A DNA stretch of 64,000 nucleotides, from contig NZ_CP150265.1 of the NCBI RefSeq assembly GCF_037976325.1, positions 6,808,501 to 6,872,500 on the forward strand. Direction: 5' to 3'. Positions 10,078 through 19,040 of this stretch are shown piece after piece. The notes beneath the pieces were generated by a model, which worked only from the letters and a program-made list of their open reading frames with translations, was not told the DNA's origin and made no database searches. Each line of letters opens with the position of its first letter. Within the stretch, counting starts at the first letter, position 1. Origin of the DNA: Paenibacillus sp. FSL K6-3182 (lineage in GTDB: Bacteria > Bacillota > Bacilli > Paenibacillales > Paenibacillaceae). Position numbers and translations under genes: made by a program.

Positions 10078-10599
10078 CCTTCATTCCTCCACTTCTTGTA
10101 TGGAACCATAGTTAATCATTGAAATATCATGAAGTCTTTAGCTGCCTTCTTACCATGGCTTCAACATGATCCTTATAAAAAAATTCTCATCATTAACTAC
10201 TATAATTAAAAGGGAGGTTGTCTTATAGTGACCGCTGTCATCAATTCTGTCATATGACAATTTTATTTTAATGTGGTTGTCCCCATATGAATAAGTTCAC
10301 CACACCACCCAACCAATCCCGCTCCACCCTACTCCCACAGGGCTTTTCATATTCACGACACCCTCAAAAAAATCCGATTTTTTAATAAGTTTGACTGAAA
10401 TGCAGAGAAAATCATGGGCGTGAGGGCTTAGGAAAAACACAAATCGAACCATAAAAGTTTGACGGCAGGTAGGAGTAAAAGCAGGAGAAAACATTGGGAT
10501 TGGGTTTGAAAGGGAACAGATTAAAATAGGAATAAAACCAGAACAGGCAAGGGATCTCGAGGATATTGATTGGGAAAAAGATCGAGGAAGAGATTGAAA

Positions 10600-10655
10600 T
10601 AGAAAAGAAAAAGCCGAGTGATTTCAGGTGGAAATGCCTGAAATCAGTTCGGCTT
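10600..10655 (-). terminator. Displaced glmS terminator
   Basis: A long stem, AAGCCGA-x2-TGATTTCAGG paired with CCTGAAATCA-x2-TCGGCTT, is followed on the minus strand by TTTTTCTTTTC. No minus-strand gene ends nearby. Removing the transposon and one duplication places this hairpin about 120 bp after the glmS stop codon in the right orientation. I infer that it is the original glmS terminator, now 23 kb from its gene. Confidence 0.65.
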
Positions 10656-10751
10656 GTAATTACACTTTATATGTTTTGTGCATGGTTTTAATGGTGGGCT
10701 TTAGAGTTTGTTGGATGTTAACACTAGTCATCAACTTTAATGTCACCGGAC

Positions 10752-10756
10752 ATTAT
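10752..10756. other. Target-site duplication, left copy (ATTAT)
   Basis: ATTAT directly before the left end (TGTGAGG). The same five bases follow the right end at 33941-33945. Five-base duplications are the rule for Tn7-type transposition. Confidence 0.85.
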
Positions 10757-10886
10757 TGTGAGGTATATCTACAATTGGCACAAATAATACACCTAAACCT
10801 TCGGTTTATCTTCAACCAAATGACACTTTAGATAATTTATAATAGCATAAACCAGCATTCGTATAAATTAAAATGACATAAATCGC
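10757..10886. repeat. Left end of the Tn7-like element with four TnsB-like motifs
   Basis: After the TGTGAGG terminus, four related motifs lie in the same orientation: CAATTGGCACAAAT (about 10772), CCAAATGACACTTT (about 10815), TAATAGCATAAAC (about 10839) and AAAATGACATAAAT (about 10869). They fit a consensus of AATGrCAyaaA, matching those at the right end. TnsB binds several such sites per end in Tn7. The last one almost touches the stop codon of the second tniQ gene. Confidence 0.75.
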
Positions 10887-10887
10887 A

Positions 10888-12957
10888 TCAATGATTTTTG
10901 TTTTTAACGATTCCGATTTTGTACCGAAGCTTAGCCTGATTTATTGCCTCAGTAACCTCCCCATATAGCTTAAGAATATCTCTGCTCACCCCAAGATGAT
11001 TAGCAATATCGTCTAAATTCAGATGTGAAGATGTAGCGGCAATCTCCTCCACTGCGAGAAAAACGCCAGCAATTAAATCTTCTTTTTTTTCCTTTATACG
11101 ATTTTCTTGATCCTTTTTCGCAACTAATGTTATCCACTTCCTGAGCCAAGGAAAATGTCTTTTCAGATGATTGACACCTCGACCAATATGAGCATATATC
11201 TCATAAGCAACAATGGGTTCGCCACTTTGCAGTTTAGAGTCTATGAATTCCCTCACTTTTTTTCGCAACTCATTCTTTTCCTTTTTGTGAAGAAGAAACT
11301 GTTGTTCTGACTGAGCTGCAATAACCATGTCCTCATACGGCTTCACATGAAGAATAATGGTTGGACAATTAAGAGCTTTTGCAAGTCCTTGAAATGTTAT
11401 CCTTGTATCGGACATTTTCCATTGTTCGATAATTGTTTCTAGCCTCCGTGCTTCTTCCTCGGTTATGCTTCTTTTTCCCGCAGTCCTACGTCTTGGTGAT
11501 ACCTTTGATTCTTCGTCCATTGATAAGTAAGCCTGCACTTCGGACATGGCCATATAGTAATAGAAGTCTATTGTTTTCCACCCATACATTTTTTTTGCTT
11601 TGGCTTGCCCAATTTCCGATACAAATGGCCCGATATTCTTCACACATTCTAAAATATTGTTGGGCACTGATTGCGGTGTATACTGTTTCGCTACACTATT
11701 GTCTAGAAGTTGATGATACGCGAGGTATCCAACAATTCTAGAGAGCTGAGGATGTCGAATTTTAAGTTTCTTTGTAATTTGATTGTGGGATGCTCCTGTA
11801 TTCAGTAGATCTTTTACCTTTTGAGCGAGTAATATACCGTCACAAAATGATACCGGGACGTTATACCATTGATTTTCTGAAATTCCGTACCTCATGTAGC
11901 ATCCCTTGCAGACGCTGGGATATGCGTATCGTATTTTGTCCACCAAAAAGCAATGCTTCCAAGAGATTCTTTCCATTCCATTACTTGTACCATAGAACTT
12001 ACACCATTGTGCTAAACATTGCCCGAACGAATATTTTGTAGGATACATGGATGAGATGTATGATTCAGGTATACAAATTGTTTGTATATCGGATGGCTTT
12101 AGATCTAACCTCCGTAGAATAGAAAGAGACTGGGGCACAGTTACCCTTTTCGGATCACTGTCATCCCTAACCATTCTAACAAGCCCTTGCGTCAATTTCC
12201 TCAATCGAGGTTGTAAATCCGATTCTGGATAATATGTTTCAGGCTTTCCTTGCAAGAGATAAACAATTGCAATTGCAAGAGATTTTAGCTTTGAATAATT
12301 CTGAACTCTTGGAACCAATGCTGAGAATGAAGGGTTCATTAGATAATGCCAGTCGGAATATACACGTAGCTGAGCAGTAATTAAGTCTGTCTCTTCTATT
12401 TTTGTTACGCCAAGTGATGCCAGTTTAGATCCACATGAAAAGCAACGAAGTACTGCTAAGGTATTTGATAGAAAAGGTTGGTCAGTCGTGCATTCTGGGC
12501 ATTTCGATATTAGACGAACATGATGTTTGTCACAGATCTCGACTTCTTTCACCTGCCAAATCAATTTCAATACGCCATCCTCTTGCAAACACACCGGGCA
12601 AAATCGTCGTTGGATTTTATCTGTCACGTCACGCATTACAGCAGGGTAATCCTGAGATATATCAATATGATCAGTGTATTTCTCTACTACCGATTGGAAA
12701 GTCATTGCTCGTAATCGGGAAAGGGGAATACCGACAATTTGTGACAACGCTTCAAGGTTAATAACTCGCTCCGATAGAATATCGATCTGATGATCAGTGC
12801 GTCTCCTGCTACCGTTATGAACTGAAGTAAACAAACTATTCAAACTCACGAAGTTTCTGTGAGCAATTCGTATGAGATACCCAGTAAGGGATTCACCACA
12901 TTTCGGCATAGGTCTAATAGTAAATCTTGATATCACTCTTGGTCCGCTCCAATTCAC
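10888..12957 (-). CDS. tniQ: TniQ/TnsD-like target-selection protein, second copy (689 aa)
   Basis: A 689-residue TniQ-family protein. The N-terminus has the family hallmark (RPMPKCGESLTGYLIRIAH). From about residue 117 a zinc-binding module follows, with CPVC, a CDKHH segment, CPEC and CFSC. The C-terminal half carries helix-turn-helix-like DNA-binding segments. TniQ/TnsD proteins bind the attachment site and recruit TnsC. The GTG start overlaps the TGA of the upstream tniQ (GTGA), so translation is coupled. It is longer than E. coli TnsD (about 500 residues). Having two such proteins in one operon raises the question of which one reads glmS. Confidence 0.88.
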   Translation of the reverse strand: MNWSGPRVISRFTIRPMPKCGESLTGYLIRIAHRNFVSLNSLFTSVHNGSRRRTDHQIDILSERVINLEALSQIVGIPLSRLRAMTFQSVVEKYTDHIDISQDYPAVMRDVTDKIQRRFCPVCLQEDGVLKLIWQVKEVEICDKHHVRLISKCPECTTDQPFLSNTLAVLRCFSCGSKLASLGVTKIEETDLITAQLRVYSDWHYLMNPSFSALVPRVQNYSKLKSLAIAIVYLLQGKPETYYPESDLQPRLRKLTQGLVRMVRDDSDPKRVTVPQSLSILRRLDLKPSDIQTICIPESYISSMYPTKYSFGQCLAQWCKFYGTSNGMERISWKHCFLVDKIRYAYPSVCKGCYMRYGISENQWYNVPVSFCDGILLAQKVKDLLNTGASHNQITKKLKIRHPQLSRIVGYLAYHQLLDNSVAKQYTPQSVPNNILECVKNIGPFVSEIGQAKAKKMYGWKTIDFYYYMAMSEVQAYLSMDEESKVSPRRRTAGKRSITEEEARRLETIIEQWKMSDTRITFQGLAKALNCPTIILHVKPYEDMVIAAQSEQQFLLHKKEKNELRKKVREFIDSKLQSGEPIVAYEIYAHIGRGVNHLKRHFPWLRKWITLVAKKDQENRIKEKKEDLIAGVFLAVEEIAATSSHLNLDDIANHLGVSRDILKLYGEVTEAINQAKLRYKIGIVKNKNH

Positions 12958-14747
12958 TCAACTACATCTTTAACACTCCGGTTGTGCCGGACAATTTGTT
13001 CATGGATATATGCCGTAAGCTCAGGGGCAGTTCGCCAGAGTACGGTGCGTTGTATTCCAAGCATACCATATACCGCACGAGATGTGACTGCATCGGTAGG
13101 ATTGGATAACAAGTAGGTTTCCATTTTTTTATATATCTCATCTTTCATTGATTGGATCCTTTGCCCTCTTTGAAGCTGTTTTGCCTCAGCAATCAATTCA
13201 TTGTATCTCCGATTTCGAATCGTTTCAGGACACACTCCTAAGAGGTCACACACTGCATCAATCGTAATATCCTCATCCCTTTCCAATAAGCCCTCCAGCG
13301 TTTCACGAACTTTTTCACACTTTACAATGCCACCTGATCGTTTTGACGGTCGGGGCCTCTTCAAATCAACAAGCGCACGCATAATATCCTGATGAAATCG
13401 ATAAATGAGAAATTGCTGATAACTCTCCCAGCAATCCCAATGTTGAATGACCTTCAGTATCGTTCCTTTACGAACCTTGTGAAGAACTTGCTCGAGCAAG
13501 GCAGTGTCAAGCTCAATACGAGCAATATTCCACTCAGAAGAGTTTATCCGGGTGCAGAAATAAGCTAAACATCGGCGGGTTTTATCCTCTGTGAATCCAA
13601 TACTTCTTGCTAACAGTTTTATCCCTGTCAGAGGTGTAGGTTCCTTTCGTAGCGCCTGATACGCTTCAATAAAGTAAGTTCGCTCTTGGAGCTCTCCATC
13701 CTCGCCGATTGCGTATTCACACCCACATTCGGTACAGGCCAAATAATACAGTAATATCTCACCGGATTTACGTTTTTTCATAGTCGTTCCCGTTTTCACG
13801 AGCGTTTCCGGCTGCTGAAATCCATTACACCATGGTGCTAGACAAGACAATTGATCTGCCTTACGAACCAAGCTTTGTCTTACTGACTCCACAAAACTGT
13901 CCGGAACAGTGAGTTCTAAGAATTCATTCATCGAGTGGTGATGTTCATACAGGGTTTTTAACAGAAATGAAAGGTGAAGGGTTCGCCTTTGAGACAGACT
14001 GTCTCTTGCATGCTGGAGTAGTGTAGGTAAAACCGATAGCACCGGTGCCTCTATGAGTTGCCGATCAAAATACTGCTGCCTTCCGCAATGCAGATACAAA
14101 AGACGCATAGCTGTTTCATCTGATTTAACGTGGTGGTGGCCTGGCTCAAACAAAACAAGTAGCGCCTCATTTATCCAATGTTGTTGCTCTCTAGCAAAGT
14201 CATCAATCGGTTGCGCTTGACTCCTTAAAAGGGAAAAACCACAGTGCGGACACACGCCAAGGAGTTCAACAACCCGAAAATGGAACTGCTTCTTACAACT
14301 AGGACATCCGTTGACTAGGTAAACGTCATGTAGAGTGCAAGCTGTGACAGGAGCCAGCTTCCATAAGAGTCTATAGTACAGCATCTCTTTCAAGCATTGA
14401 GGGCAGTACCGATAAGTATCTAATATCATCCCGGATACAAAACGTGCCCGCTGAATCTCTTGATTCACTCCAAACGTCCTCAATAGTGGAGCTAGAGTAG
14501 CATTCTGTAATCTCTCCATTGACTGTCCTGTCAAATTCGTAAGCTGTTCCATATTTAGGACACTTCCATATGAGATATCGAGGAGGTTGAGGTCAGCCCG
14601 TTGGACATACTTTCTATCCAATTGCTTAATACTATTTAGCATCGACAGAAATGGAACACCATTTTGGTTGGCTAGGCGAAGTAAATAACTCCACAATGAC
14701 TCTCCAGTTCGTGGGTTCGGGCGAACTGTGAAGATGATATTTCCCAT
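12954..14747 (-). CDS. tniQ: TniQ/TnsD-like target-selection protein, first copy (597 aa)
   Basis: A 597-residue TniQ-family protein, promoter-proximal in the tniQ pair. It opens with the family motif (VRPNPRTGESLWSYLLRLA). A zinc module from about residue 116 has CPQC, CTLHD, CPSC and CPHC. A late helix-turn-helix-like region (around DAVCDLLGVCPETIRNRRY) probably contacts DNA. The start follows GGAGG. It is clearly related to its neighbour in the N-terminal half but diverges after it, so the two probably have different DNA contacts. The pair lies at the element end far from glmS and is separated from tnsABC by cargo; in Tn7, tnsD follows tnsC. Confidence 0.88.
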   Translation of the reverse strand: MGNIIFTVRPNPRTGESLWSYLLRLANQNGVPFLSMLNSIKQLDRKYVQRADLNLLDISYGSVLNMEQLTNLTGQSMERLQNATLAPLLRTFGVNQEIQRARFVSGMILDTYRYCPQCLKEMLYYRLLWKLAPVTACTLHDVYLVNGCPSCKKQFHFRVVELLGVCPHCGFSLLRSQAQPIDDFAREQQHWINEALLVLFEPGHHHVKSDETAMRLLYLHCGRQQYFDRQLIEAPVLSVLPTLLQHARDSLSQRRTLHLSFLLKTLYEHHHSMNEFLELTVPDSFVESVRQSLVRKADQLSCLAPWCNGFQQPETLVKTGTTMKKRKSGEILLYYLACTECGCEYAIGEDGELQERTYFIEAYQALRKEPTPLTGIKLLARSIGFTEDKTRRCLAYFCTRINSSEWNIARIELDTALLEQVLHKVRKGTILKVIQHWDCWESYQQFLIYRFHQDIMRALVDLKRPRPSKRSGGIVKCEKVRETLEGLLERDEDITIDAVCDLLGVCPETIRNRRYNELIAEAKQLQRGQRIQSMKDEIYKKMETYLLSNPTDAVTSRAVYGMLGIQRTVLWRTAPELTAYIHEQIVRHNRSVKDVVE

Positions 14748-15036
14748 TCATAGAATCCTCCTAGACTTAACTAGGACTAGTTATATCCAACGAGTCATCC
14801 CCATAAACAAACACCCCCTGTATATACCGGTCTTTACGCTTCCCTAATAGCTGGTTCACCGGAAGAAGCATGGTTATACATCAAAATGAAGGAAAAGTTT
14901 AATGGATCATAATAGAAATGGAAATACTATTCCTATCGTGTTTAAGATGACATGACATTTTTACGGAATCTGTTATCCGAGAATATTAATTTTATATGGG
15001 ACTTTTGAATATCTTATACCGAGGAGGGAAGTTTTC

Positions 15037-15405
15037 ATGAGGGACATTCGGCTTAAGGTAGTTGATGAGTTCGATAAGAAGCTTTACTCTGTTTCTGCAA
15101 TTGATTTTAGAAACAACAAAATATCCGTTCATTTTAGAGGAAATTTGGAAAATGTTTTTGATTTCGGAGACATTCATATAATTCAATCGACAGAACTACT
15201 TGATAACAATAAAAACGAGGTATACGAGTCAGATTTATTATCTAATGGGGTAAAAACTTTTTGCATCTGTTACGACAAAAGCAAAGCTCTCTACTACGGC
15301 GTAGAACTCGAGAGTAATGAACAAATTCCGTTGGAACAGTTATTAAACAAAAAATTTGTTGTTGTAGGTAATTTTTATATCGATACGGCTAGGCGAGGTG
15401 AATGA
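15037..15405 (+). CDS. YopX-like small protein
   Basis: A 122-residue protein with a perfect AGGAGGGAAG ribosome site before its ATG. The pattern resembles the YopX family common in phages: an N-terminal RDIRLKVVDEFDKKLYSV, a central TELLDNNKNEVYESDLL, and a late VVGNFYID segment. Known members have a beta-rich fold and no established biochemical function. It is transcribed opposite to its neighbours on both sides. The match is by eye, so it may be only a distant relative. Its presence suggests that some cargo is phage-derived. Confidence 0.6.
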   Translation: MRDIRLKVVDEFDKKLYSVSAIDFRNNKISVHFRGNLENVFDFGDIHIIQSTELLDNNKNEVYESDLLSNGVKTFCICYDKSKALYYGVELESNEQIPLEQLLNKKFVVVGNFYIDTARRGE

Positions 15406-15420
15406 TCCCACCTCGCCCTT
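15390..15420. terminator. Bidirectional terminator between yopX-like and trlF-like genes
   Basis: The stem GGCGAGGT paired with ACCTCGCC overlaps the stop codon of the plus-strand gene and sits just beyond the end of the minus-strand gene, at their convergence point. Confidence 0.65.
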
Positions 15421-15427
15421 TATTCAC

Positions 15428-18400
15428 TCAAAATAACGAGTATTTTGATTGTCTGTTTGAAAAGGCTGGTTTTGTGCCTTCAAGAATATCTATAATATAT
15501 TTATTTATTTCAATATTCTCGATAGCACCAGATTTATAACTCATGTAATTGTTATTTGTTTTATCCATTTGCGCATGGATAATCTGTTCTGCATCGCAAA
15601 CAACAGCAAGATTAGGATTGTGCGTAACCATAATAATTTGTCTTCTTTTCTTTGCTTCTTTTATGCAGGGAACAAGCATTTTAAAGACTGATTGATTATC
15701 CAGATTTTCCTCAGGTTGATCAATTATTAAAGGTATTTCATCGTTATCTACCAGTAAATAAAAGATCAATAGTAATGCTCCTTTTTCACCTGGTGATAAC
15801 ATAGATATTTCTTTGTCTCCTAGCTTTAGGCTATAGTAAGGCTTTAAGTATTCGAGTGAGAACAGATATTGATAAAAATCCAGAACAGTAGCATTCTTTC
15901 TAAGTTGCATTTCGATATTGGACGAATCAGGAATTGAATTGTCACTAGCCATAGTTGTTAATAACTTGTCTACAAAACTAATAGTTGAATCCACCTCGTT
16001 AAAATCCGTTTCTTCAAGCAAGGAAGTAAGTAGTTTTCTACCTTCTTCTGTTCCGTAGAATCTTCCTCTAACACCTTGATTGATCTTTCCTAAAATTCCA
16101 TCAAGCGCCGTGCTACCATCAATAGATACTTCAAATTTTAATTCATAATCAGAATCACTTAATGAATGCTTATCGATAAATTCTTGTACTGGTTTATACA
16201 AGCTTGAATAAATTTCGGATATCTTCAATATGTCAGCGAAAATTTCCTTTGTCTTTGCCACTCTAAGTTCCTTATGCTTGGTGATTTCTTTTTTCAGATC
16301 CGACTGTAGGTATAATGCGTTTTGCTGTAATCTTATGATTTCATTTGAAATTTCAACTCTTTTAGTTTCCCAATCGAAAAGTGATCTCTTGTATATATGG
16401 TATTTTTGTGTTGGCTCATCCAATCTGCTTTGCGTGCCTTTGATTTGGAACTCAAGTGCTTCACGCTGTTTAATCAAACTATTAGGGCTATTATCGCTAA
16501 GATCATTCGCAAGTTTTATGTCTTGCGTAAGTAAATCAGCTTGAACGTTTCTTAATGAGGAAACATCAACATTGAGTGTTATAATATTTTCAATTTGCAA
16601 TCCAAGTGTATTAATTTCAATATCACAATTTGCAAGAAAACTAGAGTACTGCATCTCGAAATTTTTAACTCTTTCATCAAGTCGCTGAGCCGTAGCGATC
16701 TTATTTTTTACATCGATGTGCTCATTCTTTTTACTTTCAATCGTTTCATTCAAACTAATAAGTAATTTCTTATAATCATCAACAAGAGCAGAGAGTCCGA
16801 GTAACTCTCCGTTTAAATTAGCATTTGCAGCATCAGGGGGTAAAACCTCTTCAGGCTTTTGTTTTAAATGAGCTTCAAGTTCTTGTTCTTTGTTTTTAAG
16901 TAGCTCAAGGACATTCGAGATGTAATTTGGAGTTGCCTTATTTTCCAGATTCATTAACTGCTCGTTAATAATCAGGAGTTGATCGGATAGAATCCGAATA
17001 GACTCTTTAATTGTCTCACTTTTATATTGAATTAAGTCGTTCAAAGACGTCTTCTGATGTCTATCTTTTTCATCTACGTGTGAAAAGATTACCTTTTTCA
17101 GCTCGTTTTCAAACTTATCATCTTCATTATTGCACAATGTTTCTAAATAACGCTGGGGAAGATATTTGACTTTTTCAAGTGCATGTTCTTTGGGGTTTTC
17201 GTCTAGCGAAATACTTTCAACAACACCGTTTTCCCATGTAAGCACAGCTTCGAAATTTTTAGCTAAACTCCCTTGTCTAAATCGGACTTTTGTAAGAAAA
17301 GAAAACTCTCCCGCATTTTTAGTCCCCCCAGCCAGGCCTATGATGTCTGCCAGAGCGCTTTTACCATTTCCTTTATTACCGATAACTGCAACTAAATCGT
17401 GATTTAATTGCACAGACACATTATCAAACCAACCGGTGCCTTCATTCTTCTTGCTTACAGCGATTGATGAAATAAACTTCCCCTTTTTATTATTTACTGA
17501 TACAAGTTTGGGGGGCAGTTCACCTACATAGACTCTTTCATCCCATTCGTTTAAAACCTGCTTTAGCCCTTCAAAGGTAGTATCTGCTTTAAGCCAAGTA
17601 TAGCATTTACCAAGCTTATCTTTCTCTGATGATGAGGGGCTGTAATGTGCATCGCTACAATCAAGTAATTTATTATTGACACCAGCCTCACTAAGAGAAA
17701 CAACAGCCTTAAAATAATCTTCAGCAGAATACGATGATACAAAGACTAAATCTACACTATTGATTATGTTTTTCTTTTCCGCAATGGATCCATCCATCCA
17801 TTTAATATCTGCCCACTCTGTTTTACCAACAGCTGTTAAGTATTTTCCAACAAAGTGATGTTGATCAAGTATTTTAAGTATTTGTTTCTTATCAAGATTT
17901 AGATTATTAAACCCTTCTTCCAGATCACTTTTGTACTGTCCTCTTTGTTCCTCAGGAATGGATGATTTGATCATCTGCCCTAATTGTGTAAGCGTCATTC
18001 TATTAACAATAGAATTCCATGTGACTTGGTTTTCCTTTGCAAGAGGGGAAAGTTCGTATTTGCTAGTAAGAGCATTGAGAAAACATTGCTCAATTATATC
18101 CGCATCAATTTGATCAGAAAAGATGACATGAAAATTGACTCGACTCAACTTGTTCTTTGCTCCACCAAATTTGTCAAGTCTGAGTTCTACAACTGGTAAC
18201 AATAAGTCAATGTTAGCCAGACGACCGTTGTCCTTGTATTGCTTGACCTTACGATATCCATCAATAAAGATGTAATCGTTAATACCAAGTACTTTAATCT
18301 CAGATGGCAGATTTTCTAAATCTCTTATGTAATTTTCCCAAACTTCGTCTTCGGTTGCTCCAACAAAGTGATGTATTATTGAATATGGGGTATGCACGTG

Positions 18401-18442
18401 CAAATCCCATTTTTTCCATAGTGATCCTTTCTCGTAATTCAT
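15428..18442 (-). CDS. PHP-domain plus SMC/ABC-type ATPase, TrlF-like
   Basis: A 1004-residue fusion. The N-terminus has a PHP-type metal site (WDLHVHTPYS near residue 15), and a further SDAHYS-type motif (CSDAHYS) follows near residue 265. An ABC/SMC-like ATPase comes next: Walker A GNKGNGKS at about residue 355, a long coiled-coil insert (about 470-800), a signature around LSPGEKGA, and Walker B LIIDQPEENLDN near residue 910. This matches the TrlF-type ATPases found in defence islands, in which a PHP phosphoesterase is paired with an SMC-like sensor. A nucleic-acid target is inferred. The ATG at 18442 follows GGAGGAG at 8 bp; the frame extends 35 codons upstream without a ribosome site. It is monocistronic. 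Confidence 0.82.
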   Translation of the reverse strand: MNYEKGSLWKKWDLHVHTPYSIIHHFVGATEDEVWENYIRDLENLPSEIKVLGINDYIFIDGYRKVKQYKDNGRLANIDLLLPVVELRLDKFGGAKNKLSRVNFHVIFSDQIDADIIEQCFLNALTSKYELSPLAKENQVTWNSIVNRMTLTQLGQMIKSSIPEEQRGQYKSDLEEGFNNLNLDKKQILKILDQHHFVGKYLTAVGKTEWADIKWMDGSIAEKKNIINSVDLVFVSSYSAEDYFKAVVSLSEAGVNNKLLDCSDAHYSPSSSEKDKLGKCYTWLKADTTFEGLKQVLNEWDERVYVGELPPKLVSVNNKKGKFISSIAVSKKNEGTGWFDNVSVQLNHDLVAVIGNKGNGKSALADIIGLAGGTKNAGEFSFLTKVRFRQGSLAKNFEAVLTWENGVVESISLDENPKEHALEKVKYLPQRYLETLCNNEDDKFENELKKVIFSHVDEKDRHQKTSLNDLIQYKSETIKESIRILSDQLLIINEQLMNLENKATPNYISNVLELLKNKEQELEAHLKQKPEEVLPPDAANANLNGELLGLSALVDDYKKLLISLNETIESKKNEHIDVKNKIATAQRLDERVKNFEMQYSSFLANCDIEINTLGLQIENIITLNVDVSSLRNVQADLLTQDIKLANDLSDNSPNSLIKQREALEFQIKGTQSRLDEPTQKYHIYKRSLFDWETKRVEISNEIIRLQQNALYLQSDLKKEITKHKELRVAKTKEIFADILKISEIYSSLYKPVQEFIDKHSLSDSDYELKFEVSIDGSTALDGILGKINQGVRGRFYGTEEGRKLLTSLLEETDFNEVDSTISFVDKLLTTMASDNSIPDSSNIEMQLRKNATVLDFYQYLFSLEYLKPYYSLKLGDKEISMLSPGEKGALLLIFYLLVDNDEIPLIIDQPEENLDNQSVFKMLVPCIKEAKKRRQIIMVTHNPNLAVVCDAEQIIHAQMDKTNNNYMSYKSGAIENIEINKYIIDILEGTKPAFSNRQSKYSLF

Positions 18443-18720
18443 ATTAAAGCTCTCCTCCCACAAAAAAATTATGGACAGTAAATTCGACGAAAAAGAACGA
18501 ATTTCCTTCTTTTGGTCTATTTTCTCAGAGTTTTCTATCAAAAACAAGGAGTTATGTCCTACCTTGTCGAATAAAATTCTGTTCTTATATACTCAACCAA
18601 TCAACCTGTCGAATAAAAATTAGTAGTTTATTTGATTACAGCATTATGGGCTAACTGGATCTGGTATGACGACCATGCAGAGGTACTATACAAAATAGTT
18701 TAGAATAAGGGGCGTTAAAA

Positions 18721-18995
18721 ATGAATAATCTTTATTCTGCCAAAGATATTGTAGAGTTTTGGGTAATTACGAGAAAGAGACAAGTTCAATCATGCAATTT
18801 CATTTCCATTTGGATAATGAATCGGATAGAGGTTGCGCTTTAATGACATCGTCTTTTTTAGACCAGCTATTAAAAAATTTGCTTAAGGCATTTATGATAG
18901 ATGATCCTGATTCATTTGATAAGTTATTTACAGGCACGGCAGGCATGGCGACATTTTCCTCGAGGATAGAAATGAGTTATCACTTATTTAATTGA
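18721..18995 (+). pseudogene. MltR-like gene remnant, frameshifted and truncated
   Basis: An ATG at 18721 opens a frame reading MNNLYSAKDIVEFW that ends at 18842. The frame beginning near 18759 continues with NYEKETSSIMQFHFHL and ESDRGCALMTSSFLDQLL, which resembles the MltR (mannitol operon repressor-like) fold, ending with FSSRIEMSYHL. One missing base near 18760 would join the two. The usual C-terminal third is also absent; a TGA follows. I read it as a decayed gene. A sequencing error could explain the frameshift but not the missing end. Confidence 0.6.
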
Positions 18996-19040
18996 TTTGA
19001 TTTATGTTAATAAGATTATTGAAGGAGTGTGGGTGTTCGT

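Larger units (their letters stand above)
10078..10756. other. Intergenic region: SLH gene upstream region and former glmS downstream DNA
   Basis: There is no convincing gene here. The left part is the upstream region of the SLH gene. The right part (up to 10,756) would have continued directly from the glmS stop codon before the Tn7-like element inserted. It holds the hairpin at 10611-10655 and ends with the left copy of the ATTAT duplication. A purine-rich stretch at 10490-10610 has no feature I can name. Confidence 0.5.

Noticed and set aside
10297..10494. Minus-strand frame of 65 codons
   Set aside because: No ribosome site, unlikely composition, and it lies in the intergenic flank.
10655..10680. 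TGTAATTACACTTTATATG as an alternative left end of the transposon
   Set aside because: It resembles the right end, but the flanking bases do not match ATTAT. The TGTGAGG end at 10757 matches better and has a perfect duplication.
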